Source of the DNA: Sphingobacterium sp. UBA4616
Lineage (GTDB): Bacteria > Bacteroidota > Bacteroidia > Sphingobacteriales > Sphingobacteriaceae
Direction: 5' to 3'
DNA: 64,000 nt
NCBI GenBank assembly: GCA_002386525.1
Contig: DGIS01000025.1
Span: 705,464-769,463 of the forward strand
The first letter of the stretch is position 1. Every line of letters starts with the position of its first letter. The translations under genes and the position numbers were made by a program. The notes under the pieces were generated by a model. It was not told where the DNA came from, ran no database searches, and saw only the letters and a program-made list of their open reading frames with translations. Below are positions 9,256 to 17,391 of this stretch, one piece after another.

Positions 9256-10773
9256 TTAAATATGTACGTCGATTTTAGAAAGACCTTTGGTAGCCGGCCC
9301 ATTTAACATGTTGCCATTGACATCAAACCTGGATCCGTGGCACGGACAGTCCCACGTATGCTCTGAAGGATTCCACGCTACCGTACAACCCATATGTGGA
9401 CACACTGAATTTAAACAAAATAATGTACCCTCCTTATCCCTATAGGCTGCCAATGTCTTGTTTTCAAAACGGACAACTTTCCCACCATCTTTGGGAATGT
9501 CATCTAGCTCTTTTATTGTCTCTGGTGAAAGCTTGTCCATAACGAAGTGCTTAACCGCATTCAACCCTTCGTCGACCACACTTTTAACACTTGCAATAGG
9601 TTTTACGCGGGCGGGGGACATTAATTTAGATAAAGGAGTTTCCTTACCTTCAATTAAATCTGGAATGATCAGAGCGGCCATTGAACCGAAGGTCATCCCA
9701 TTACCACCATACCCTGTGGAAATATAAACATTTGATTCATCTGGCATTCTCCCGATATAAGGTAAGCCATCTGCTGACACATAATACTGTGATGACCATT
9801 GAGCAACCAATTCTTCATAATCGAAATGCTCATCGGCCCATTCCTTCAGCTCATCAAAATGCTTCTCCGTATCCTTTTCATCTCCAGTTTTGTGGTCAAA
9901 CCCACCAACAATCAAATACTGCACGTCCCCAGCCTGGTGATACCTAAAGTAGTGATAAGGATCATACAAATCAGCAGCTTGTCCGGATTCAGATGACCCC
10001 TGGGAAAGTTTCAGCACCACAACATAGCTTCGGTAAGGTGCTAATAGAAAATTAAATCTATTCTTTCCTGGTGGTGTATGCGTTGCCCAAACCAAATTCT
10101 TGGCAGTAAAGATTCTTTTATCACTTGTCTTTATGGTAATTCTATTTTCATCATTGTCATAATCCTCGATAGTCTGATTGGTGAGGATGGCACCACCTTT
10201 ATTGATATAGGCAGACAATAATCCGTCGATATATTTAATTGGATGAAATTGGGCTTGTCCCTCAATGCGAATCGCTTTTTTAAAAGGAACGTTAAAGGGG
10301 ATCGAATTTACCTGAGATGTCTTCAATCCAATTTGTTGATGTGCTGCATAAATTTGATCAAGTTGCTCGTTTTGTCCTTCCTCTGCGCTGAACAAAAAAA
10401 AATCGCATACAGAAAAATCGCAGCCGATCCGATTTCTGATGATATTATTTCTGATGTAATCTACGGTATCAAATGTACTGAGAAGCAGCTGTTGCGCTGC
10501 TGTTTCTCCAAAATTATCGATAATCTCATTATAGGAAGCATCGTAAAAATTATTGATATGTGCAGTAGTTCCGCCCGTAGTACCGAATCCGGGATTTTCC
10601 TTGTCTAAAAGCAGGCACTTAAAACCCCGATCTTGTAATTCCTTCGCTAAAGTAACGCCCGTAATTCCTGCTCCAACGATAATGGTGTCAAATGTTAGAT
10701 CGATGAAGTCCGATGAAACACTGGGAGATTCAGCGCTTTGCCAAAAACTTCTATTGATTCCGTCTCGTGTCAT
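9256..10773 (-). CDS. FAD-dependent oxidoreductase with C-terminal Rieske domain
   Basis: A 505-residue two-domain enzyme. An N-terminal DadA-like FAD domain starts with the dinucleotide motif GAGITG at 34-39. A C-terminal Rieske [2Fe-2S] domain has Cys458-Pro-His460 and Cys476-x-x-His479. Related proteins are annotated as glycine/D-amino-acid oxidase-like enzymes fused to a Rieske module. The substrate is unknown and the Rieske centre presumably passes electrons on. There is no signal peptide. It is divergent from an SDR gene at 10997, a common pairing in stress regions. Confidence 0.93.
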   Translation of the reverse strand: MTRDGINRSFWQSAESPSVSSDFIDLTFDTIIVGAGITGVTLAKELQDRGFKCLLLDKENPGFGTTGGTTAHINNFYDASYNEIIDNFGETAAQQLLLSTFDTVDYIRNNIIRNRIGCDFSVCDFFLFSAEEGQNEQLDQIYAAHQQIGLKTSQVNSIPFNVPFKKAIRIEGQAQFHPIKYIDGLLSAYINKGGAILTNQTIEDYDNDENRITIKTSDKRIFTAKNLVWATHTPPGKNRFNFLLAPYRSYVVVLKLSQGSSESGQAADLYDPYHYFRYHQAGDVQYLIVGGFDHKTGDEKDTEKHFDELKEWADEHFDYEELVAQWSSQYYVSADGLPYIGRMPDESNVYISTGYGGNGMTFGSMAALIIPDLIEGKETPLSKLMSPARVKPIASVKSVVDEGLNAVKHFVMDKLSPETIKELDDIPKDGGKVVRFENKTLAAYRDKEGTLFCLNSVCPHMGCTVAWNPSEHTWDCPCHGSRFDVNGNMLNGPATKGLSKIDVHI

Positions 10774-10996
10774 AATACTTTTGATTAATCTGAAGGCGGG
10801 ATGTCTTATATCAAGCCCCAGAGGTGTATAACTATGATAGATTATTGTTAGGGATGAACCATTCTATGGAGGAATCGTTTTGTCGGTAAATACGTAAAAA
10901 GGCGAACAAATACGCCTTAAAAAGCTGTGACAAACGAATTTAGATGAGCAAACGTTCCCTGAATGCGGTTGAGAATAAATAGTCACTAATTATAAA

Positions 10997-11773
10997 ATGA
11001 TGATAAAAGAACAAACAAATCATGAAAATTCTGTCCTGCCAGAATGGATAAAGAATAAAAATATAATGATTACCGGTGGTACGACAGGCATTGGACGTGC
11101 AACGGCATTATTACTCGCATCGATGGGAAATCACGTTCTGATATGCGGTCATCACCAACGGCAGTTGGAGGACACACTGGAAGATTTTAATAAAATTACA
11201 TGTGCTGGCTCGCTAAACGGTATTGTTGTGGATTTGGCTACAGAAGATGGAATAAAGGTTCTCTTTCAGGAGTTTGACCGTATGTATGATCAGTTGGACG
11301 TATTGATAAATAATGCCGCCATCGCTTATCAATCGGTTGACGAAGGAACCTATTTAGACCAGGCTTATTTATTACGTATCAATATTCTTGCCTATCTGAG
11401 CTGTTCACAGGCTGCGTTGTCGAGGATGGTTCCCCACGGATCAGGACACATCCTTAATGTAGGATCCATGAGTGCAGATGTCCGCGAGGCACAGAGCTCT
11501 GTTTATGTCTGTTCAAAAGGCGGCATTCAGGCATTTACCGAATCTTTACGCAAAGAAGTTAATCCGAAGGGTATACAGGTTTCCCTTATTGAACCCGGAT
11601 CGGTCGGAACCGATATGCAGCCTTATCCGCCCGAAGAGCAGCGTGAAAAAATCGGAGCTATGGAAATGTTATATGCCGAAGACATAGCTCGATCTATCGC
11701 CTTTATCGTATCACAGCCACTCCGCTGTTCGGTCGTCGGTATGCAAGTTAAACCATTGTTACAAATTATCTGA
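10997..11773 (+). CDS. Short-chain dehydrogenase/reductase
   Basis: A classical SDR of 258 residues with a Rossmann NAD(P) site TGGTTGIGRA at 26-35, structural motif NNAA at 105-108, and catalytic Tyr170-x-x-x-Lys174 with a Ser near 157. It belongs broadly to the DltE/YdfG-like group. The substrate is not predictable. It is transcribed divergently from the FAD/Rieske gene across 223 nt. A second ATG three bases downstream is an equally possible start. Confidence 0.93.
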   Translation: MMIKEQTNHENSVLPEWIKNKNIMITGGTTGIGRATALLLASMGNHVLICGHHQRQLEDTLEDFNKITCAGSLNGIVVDLATEDGIKVLFQEFDRMYDQLDVLINNAAIAYQSVDEGTYLDQAYLLRINILAYLSCSQAALSRMVPHGSGHILNVGSMSADVREAQSSVYVCSKGGIQAFTESLRKEVNPKGIQVSLIEPGSVGTDMQPYPPEEQREKIGAMEMLYAEDIARSIAFIVSQPLRCSVVGMQVKPLLQII

Positions 11774-11885
11774 GTAGTGGTAAAATTTTTGAAAACTCAA
11801 ATTCGGTCAATTTACGTGTTGTTCAATTCATCTTTTATGAAGTGTTTAGTTCAATACTTAAATGATACTTTTTGCATAGCAAACG

Positions 11886-12557
11886 CTAACCTTTGCCCGT
11901 CTCTGTATGTGCAGCGTCTACTGGTTTTGATTCCGGCGATCCTTTTTGACGAAGAAAGATCGTCAATATGACAATAGATGCAACGGATAAGAATTCGCTT
12001 TGCCAGTTTTGAAAAGTCTCAAACCAAAACTGCGGCTCTGCGATAAAATCGATTAAACTTTTTTCAGCTTTGCCACGAAGGGAATCTTGAAGATTAGCAT
12101 CTTTAAAACTACCGTACAAATGACCGGCCCAACTCAAAATAAATAGGATTATAAAAGCAATTGAAAGAGAATGTTGGTACAGCGCTAAACGCCAACCACC
12201 TTTCTTTACTGGACCAGGTGCCCCTTCACGTTCCGGATCGGGGATTCGATCGACTTGTTCAGGTTTTTCTGGATCTTTTGATTCTGCTGATCCCACTTGT
12301 CGAAGTGAAATCGTAAGCATCACATAAAGTGCCATCTGTAAAAATTCACTCTGGAAATTTTCACATGTTGCTGAGAAAAAATGCCCAGTTCCCAAATAAG
12401 CAAAAAATTCAATTGCTTGGCCTCCCAATTCTTTTAACTCGTCGTTATGCTCTCTCCATCCGAAAAAAGCTTGGGCTCCGAACGCTAAAAAAAATAATGT
12501 AATAAAAACGATGGAAAGGCTGTTCTTGTAGAAAAAACTCTGTTTTTTATTCTTCAT
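11886..12557 (-). CDS. DUF6766-type membrane protein with internal duplication
   Basis: A 223-residue integral membrane protein made of two similar halves (about 8-95 and 122-214). Each half has a hydrophobic helix after NSLSI/HSLSI, a soluble loop, a motif N(F/W)QSEFL, and a second helix ending in LRQ-GS-ESK. This corresponds to the family known as DUF6766, whose function is unknown. The repeat strongly suggests a gene-internal duplication. It is monocistronic and located in the stress-type gene group. Confidence 0.85.
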   Translation of the reverse strand: MKNKKQSFFYKNSLSIVFITLFFLAFGAQAFFGWREHNDELKELGGQAIEFFAYLGTGHFFSATCENFQSEFLQMALYVMLTISLRQVGSAESKDPEKPEQVDRIPDPEREGAPGPVKKGGWRLALYQHSLSIAFIILFILSWAGHLYGSFKDANLQDSLRGKAEKSLIDFIAEPQFWFETFQNWQSEFLSVASIVILTIFLRQKGSPESKPVDAAHTETGKG

Positions 12558-12891
12558 AACTGTAGTTTAAGGACTGAGTAATATCGTTTTGATTATCTTC
12601 TCACAATCCCTGATGTTTTGTTTAGATGCATCTATTATTTACTATGCCATGCAAAATGGTTATCATCACATAAACAACAGCAAATTCATAAAGGTTTGAA
12701 TTATTGGGAATAGTTATGGTCGTCCAGTTTAGTATGCTAATTCGATTACTTCGTTTAAAAACCAGAGCTAAGATGAGTGGTCTTTCGCAACGTATTGTAT
12801 AAAAATTTCATACTGCATGGCAATCCAAACTTCCTATTTTATCGTAAATGATCATATAAAACTTTTAAATCACATGTAAAAAATAAAGATC
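12558..12891. other. Divergent intergenic region without visible gene
   Basis: This 334-nt AT-rich region separates the DUF6766 gene from the divergent fasciclin gene and must contain both promoters. I did not find a convincing TAnnTTTG box or repeat. Confidence 0.4.
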
Positions 12892-13458
12892 ATGAAAATT
12901 AAATCAATCTTATGGGCAGCTGCCACTGCAGCAACATTATTGGGAAGCACTTACATGAGCCAAGCTCAAACAAAGAAAAAAACTGTTATGGTGGGTGGTG
13001 CACCGATGTATCCTTCCAAAAACATTATTGAGAATGCAGTCAATTCTAAAGATCATACGACTTTAGTTGCTGCAGTAAAAGCTGCTGGGCTTGTGGAAAC
13101 CTTACAGGGGCCTGGTCCTTTTACGGTTTTGGCTCCTACCAATGACGCTTTTGATAAAGTACCCAAAGAGGCTCTAAATAATTTAATGAAGCCCGAAAAC
13201 AGGGCGCAATTAACTTCAATATTGACTTATCACGTGATTCCTGGGAAATGGAGCGCTCCGCAAATCGTTCAAGCAATTAAGGATGGCAAAGGAACCTATT
13301 TAACCAAATCAGTGCAAGGTGGCGACCTTACTTTTTGGATGAAAGGGAAAGACGTTTATGTAAAAGACGCAAAAGGTAATAGCGCAAAAGTAACGGTTGC
13401 TGACGTCAATCAATCGAATGGGGTAATCCATGTGATAGATGCTGTATTGATGCCTTAA
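12892..13458 (+). CDS. Secreted fasciclin (FAS1) domain protein
   Basis: A 188-residue exported protein with a signal peptide ending near SQAQ (residue 26) and one FAS1 domain (about 45-187). The hallmark H1 segment FTVLAPTNDAF and a C-terminal H2-like segment NGVIHVIDAVLMP are clear. FAS1 domains mediate adhesion or polymer binding. In soil Bacteroidota such single-domain proteins are common and of uncertain role. A weak hairpin follows the stop at about 13491-13523. Confidence 0.93.
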   Translation: MKIKSILWAAATAATLLGSTYMSQAQTKKKTVMVGGAPMYPSKNIIENAVNSKDHTTLVAAVKAAGLVETLQGPGPFTVLAPTNDAFDKVPKEALNNLMKPENRAQLTSILTYHVIPGKWSAPQIVQAIKDGKGTYLTKSVQGGDLTFWMKGKDVYVKDAKGNSAKVTVADVNQSNGVIHVIDAVLMP

Positions 13459-13569
13459 ATAGGATGTGCACAGTAGTGTAGGGTAAACGAAGAGGAGGAG
13501 CAACGGTATCATTGTTCCTTCTATTCGTATACATCATTCGATGTTTACAATTTAGTTAAATTATTGGCG

Positions 13570-14139
13570 CTATTCATCGTGATTAGAGTACCAATAGATG
13601 TTTTGAAGATTATGTTTACTTGTTTTTGTAAAGTGCAGCTCTGTTTGTACTGATTTTAGAAATTTCTTCAGATTTCTACCTTTAATCTCATCATACTTTG
13701 TTTTATACTCGACATCGTTTAAATAAATATCTTTCCCATTCGTGAAGCATAGCCTAAAATAAATTTTTGACGTTTTTAATGCAGGTGCTTCGGTTTCATA
13801 GTTGTAAGCATAAAATCCGTAAATATTATTTTTCAAGTACTTCTGCGGAGCATCATTTCCTTTTTGTATATACATAAAATCTCCTTCAAACCAGATTGTC
13901 ATACGTACGGACAGCGCTTTTAAAATGCTATAACATGTACCTAAATAGATGAGCATGAAAAACATCATGATCGAAAGATGGAATATTGCCTTAAAAAATA
14001 TATAGTATAATAAACTATAGCATACCAAACATGGAATAATAATGAAAAGGCTCCAACTTGTGGGATAAGGTAAAACCTGTTTGAACGTAAATACATTACT
14101 TTTAGCCATCACTAAAGATACAATATATTTTTTTTCCAT
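13570..14139 (-). CDS. Hypothetical membrane protein, PH-like
   Basis: A 189-residue protein with two membrane helices in its first 75 residues, followed by a soluble region of about 110 residues with alternating hydrophobic strands (ITIWFEGDFMYIQKG type pattern). The arrangement recalls bacterial membrane-anchored PH-like proteins but the match is not firm, and the function is unknown. It is a single gene convergent with the fasciclin gene. Confidence 0.7.
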   Translation of the reverse strand: MEKKYIVSLVMAKSNVFTFKQVLPYPTSWSLFIIIPCLVCYSLLYYIFFKAIFHLSIMMFFMLIYLGTCYSILKALSVRMTIWFEGDFMYIQKGNDAPQKYLKNNIYGFYAYNYETEAPALKTSKIYFRLCFTNGKDIYLNDVEYKTKYDEIKGRNLKKFLKSVQTELHFTKTSKHNLQNIYWYSNHDE

Positions 14140-14217
14140 TCATCTGCATCTATATACAACCTATTTTTCAGAAAAATAAACATCATAATAATCATTAGCT
14201 TACTTCATAAAAGCGGA

Positions 14218-15372
14218 TTATCCAAAGATCCATTTTGATGCCCGGGGAATCATTTTATAAAAACAAGCGACAAAGCCCCAGGAGATAAAGAAAACAATAG
14301 CTGCAGTGACAGGGATCTTTAACGATATCGGAATCGCAAGTATGTTAGCCAGCCAATAACCAAAACCTACAACAAAATAATGTATCAGATAAATTCCAAA
14401 ACCGCATTTTGTAATATTTGAAAACACCTCTCTCCATTTAGATGATTTCACCTTAAACGTTCGAACAAACAAAAAAATGGCTAATGTCATCATTAATACC
14501 TGTGGCGAACAATATAAGAAAAACAGTTCGATCTGTTCCTCACTGGAGTTCGGATTGGCTACCATCCATTTAAAACCACTAAATGTGATTCCATACCCAA
14601 TACCAAATAAGGGTATACTAACTAAAAGCGTTTTGCGAAAGGACCATACTTTGAAACGATGTGTCAATATATACCCAAGCAGTAAATACCCATTAAATCC
14701 AGCAAAATAATAAAATGTACCAAAACTATTCCAAGCACTAAGACCAAATAGTTCCTTCGAATAAAATGAGTAGGCATACGGCAAAAAAAGCGTGCATAAC
14801 CAAATTACAAAGAACACTTTTCGCTGCCCTGGCGTTGACTTCTCTACCCACGCAGAGAAGAAGGGCATATAAAGGTATAGGCCTATCAGCATATAGATAT
14901 ACCACATAGGTACGGTGTAAACATTGAACTTAATCGGAATTAAGGAAATTTGAACGAGCGCACTCATAAAAGTTTGGGCGGCGTCTTTCGGCGCATAGGC
15001 AAATACTTCTGATATGATCGTCGAGGGAAGACCGAGTACACCCGTAATCCAAGGAAAGAGGTTATACAATACAGACCACAATAAAAAAGGAACAGCGATC
15101 CGCAGAAGACGCTTTCTGTAAAATTCGCCAATGTTCATTTTGACTGGAAGCAACAACAGCCCAGTAATCATAACAAAGATAGGCACACAGGCACGGAGCA
15201 GTGAGCCGTATATAGCTCCCCAATAGTTAAAATCCGGGTTTGATCGCGCTTCGGGCGACACATTAAACGGATCGGAACAGTGAATGGCAATCACCATGAT
15301 TATAGCGATAAAACGCAATACATCAACCCAGACAATTCTTTGCTGATCAAAATTAGAAAAAGAGGTTTGCAT
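14218..15372 (-). CDS. Membrane acyltransferase (acyltransferase 3 family)
   Basis: An integral membrane O-acyltransferase, 384 residues from ATG 15372. An upstream TTG at 15399 is less likely. The conserved N-terminal segment WVDVLRFIAIIMVIAIHCSD holds the family His, and about ten membrane helices follow. Such enzymes acetylate or succinylate surface polysaccharide or lipids. The acceptor is unknown. A Crp/Fnr regulator lies 78 nt upstream in the same direction and may be co-transcribed. Confidence 0.9.
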   Translation of the reverse strand: MQTSFSNFDQQRIVWVDVLRFIAIIMVIAIHCSDPFNVSPEARSNPDFNYWGAIYGSLLRACVPIFVMITGLLLLPVKMNIGEFYRKRLLRIAVPFLLWSVLYNLFPWITGVLGLPSTIISEVFAYAPKDAAQTFMSALVQISLIPIKFNVYTVPMWYIYMLIGLYLYMPFFSAWVEKSTPGQRKVFFVIWLCTLFLPYAYSFYSKELFGLSAWNSFGTFYYFAGFNGYLLLGYILTHRFKVWSFRKTLLVSIPLFGIGYGITFSGFKWMVANPNSSEEQIELFFLYCSPQVLMMTLAIFLFVRTFKVKSSKWREVFSNITKCGFGIYLIHYFVVGFGYWLANILAIPISLKIPVTAAIVFFISWGFVACFYKMIPRASKWIFG

Positions 15373-15450
15373 GCTCAACGTAATTTGGTTAAGATGCAAA
15401 AGTAGACAATCTGATTTTGAACAATTTTTAAGTAGTTAAAGAAATTGATG

Positions 15451-16014
15451 CTATTTACGCAAAGCGCAAAGTGTTACATGCGATATGCCGAGATAGGAAG
15501 CTATATAGCCTAGATTTACCCTTTGGATTAATTTAGCGTGATTTGCCATAAAATCTTCGTAGCGTTTTTCGGCCGACAGATAAAATCGGTTGATTAACCT
15601 ACGCTCCATCTCCACAAAGGCTCTTTGATGCACATACCGCATCCAGTTAGCAATATCAATATGACTACGACAGAGCACTTCCAATTGATCAATTGGCATA
15701 AAATATAACAACGAATCCTCGAGAACCTGAACTGTTTCACTCTCATAACCGGGCACAGGTCCGTGAAAACTATTTGTTGAATAAAGGAGATCCCCTTCTT
15801 TGCTAAACCAAGATGTAACTTCTTTTCCATCGCGTACTGTGTATGCCCGAGAAATTCCGTTCTCAACAAAATAAATATTTCTATCAATTCTATCTGGCTT
15901 TATCAGTATGGTCTTTTTTGACACACTCCGTTCTTTTAAACCGCTAAGCAATATTGCTAAAGACTCATCTCTTATGTCAAAATGCTTACGTATAGATGCT
16001 ATGATATTATCCAT
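15451..16014 (-). CDS. Crp/Fnr-family transcriptional regulator
   Basis: A 187-residue protein with an N-terminal cyclic-nucleotide-binding-like beta barrel (about 20-120) and a short C-terminal helix-turn-helix (LGYIASYLGISHVTLCALRK) typical of the small Bacteroidota Crp/Fnr proteins. The effector is unknown and the cAMP-contact residues are not clearly conserved. It precedes the acyltransferase. Confidence 0.92.
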   Translation of the reverse strand: MDNIIASIRKHFDIRDESLAILLSGLKERSVSKKTILIKPDRIDRNIYFVENGISRAYTVRDGKEVTSWFSKEGDLLYSTNSFHGPVPGYESETVQVLEDSLLYFMPIDQLEVLCRSHIDIANWMRYVHQRAFVEMERRLINRFYLSAEKRYEDFMANHAKLIQRVNLGYIASYLGISHVTLCALRK

Positions 16015-16192
16015 GGAAGGCTATTTTCAATTCTTGGTAAACGACAAAGCTAAGGAAAAGCAATCTATAAAACCTTTTAAACTTTTGCACCTATAGTTTA
16101 ACGAATAAGTGCATATCGCCAGATTAAAATCCAGATAATTTATCAACTTTCCGAAAAGCTCGTTGCGAATGGATCGCTGTTATTATAAAAAA

Positions 16193-16510
16193 CTATGGTT
16201 TTATTTCCTTGTACATAGGCTGGAACTCTCGATGCCATTTTTCCAATTTATTATTCTTAAACCGAAACAAATAGAATTCATCATCAAAAGGAATATTTCT
16301 ATAGGAAATCACTTCTATGGTATCCTTATAGCTAACTTCTTTTTGCGATATTGAATAGGATGCACCCAAAATAGTAACAACCTGCGATTTAGACATCCCC
16401 AGTTCAAGTTGCTCCATCTTTGATTTCCTCATTGTGGCAATTCGGGTACCTGAACAAGCAGATAAAAATATCGTTAAAAGAGTTAAAATGGTTATAAAAT
16501 TTCTATTCAT
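16193..16510 (-). CDS. Small SmpA/BamE-like lipoprotein
   Basis: A 105-residue lipoprotein with lipobox LSAC at about 16-19. The mature region contains EQLELGMSKSQVVTILG, which matches the LxxGMsxxqVxxilG pattern of SmpA/OmlA/BamE-fold proteins, followed by beta strands ending in FRFKNNKLEKW. It probably sits at the outer membrane's inner face. A Bam role is not implied by fold alone. It is divergent from the AAA ATPase. Confidence 0.8.
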   Translation of the reverse strand: MNRNFITILTLLTIFLSACSGTRIATMRKSKMEQLELGMSKSQVVTILGASYSISQKEVSYKDTIEVISYRNIPFDDEFYLFRFKNNKLEKWHREFQPMYKEIKP

Positions 16511-16618
16511 ATTTCTAATATAAGAAATAAAATCGCTAGATTAACGGTTAAATACCTGAATATTATGACCATATCCTTCCAAAGCGTATAATATGAAAAT
16601 AAAACTCCAATAGAAAAA

Positions 16619-17152
16619 ATGAATCTATATATTATCACAGGTGGGCCTGGTGTTGGCAAAACAACATTGGTTGACTTTCTTAATAAAAAGGGCTTTTCAA
16701 TTTTTCCTGAATCTGCTCGAGCCATCATTAAAGATCAAGTGAATAAAAATGGTGATGGCGTTCCTTGGAAAAACAAATACGTATATGCACAACTGATGTT
16801 TAAGGAATCGCTAGAGGCTTATCATCAAATTTTCAATGTTAGTTGCAATAAAACGGTCTTTTTTGATCGTGGACTTGTGGATACATTATGCTACATGAAA
16901 ATGGAAAATATACCTGTAACTGATGACCAAATTAAGACTGTAAAGGATACAGTTTATAACAGAAAGGTTTTCATATTACCGCCATGGGCTGAAATTTATG
17001 AAACTGATATGGAGCGAAAGCAAAGCTGGGAAGAAGCCGTTAATACTTATTGCAAAATGAAAGATACTTATATCGATCTGGGATATGATGTAATCACAGT
17101 TCCAACTGGCTCTGTTGAGAGCAGATATAATTTTGTTTTAAATCACATATAA
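16619..17152 (+). CDS. P-loop ATPase/kinase (AAA_28-like)
   Basis: A 177-residue single-domain P-loop protein. The Walker A motif GGPGVGKTT is at 8-16 and a Walker B-like segment TVFFDRG at about 82-88. A DxxY-type segment and an Arg-rich lid (ERKQSWEEA) follow. The family is generally annotated as AAA_28/NadR-like kinases and may phosphorylate a small molecule. No partner gene is adjacent. Confidence 0.85.
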   Translation: MNLYIITGGPGVGKTTLVDFLNKKGFSIFPESARAIIKDQVNKNGDGVPWKNKYVYAQLMFKESLEAYHQIFNVSCNKTVFFDRGLVDTLCYMKMENIPVTDDQIKTVKDTVYNRKVFILPPWAEIYETDMERKQSWEEAVNTYCKMKDTYIDLGYDVITVPTGSVESRYNFVLNHI

Positions 17153-17330
17153 CTTATGTTAGGATGCTCTTGATGAACTAATTTACCAATAAAGCGTCAC
17201 CTCATGTGGAAAAAATAGTATTACCACTGCAGATTCCAAAAGATCAGCTTTCAACTTTTTGGTCTTTAGCTTTGAAATTCGCAAAGTTCCTATTTTAGCT
17301 GATCGTAAAATAGCGCTAATGAATAAAAAA

Positions 17331-17355
17331 GGGGCCATCAAAATAGATGTGCCCC
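17331..17355 (-). terminator. Terminator of the M16 protease gene
   Basis: GGGGC-CATC (17331-17339) pairs with GATG-GCCCC (17346-17355, one bulged T) around an AAAATA loop. On the minus strand a run of six T (17325-17330) follows. It lies 37 nt past the protease stop. Confidence 0.75.
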
Positions 17356-17391
17356 GATAAACTATAAACATTGAATATTTTTTTATTTGGA

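Noticed and set aside
11777..11971. 64-codon plus-strand frame after the SDR gene
   Set aside because: Partly antisense to the DUF6766 gene and without protein-like features.
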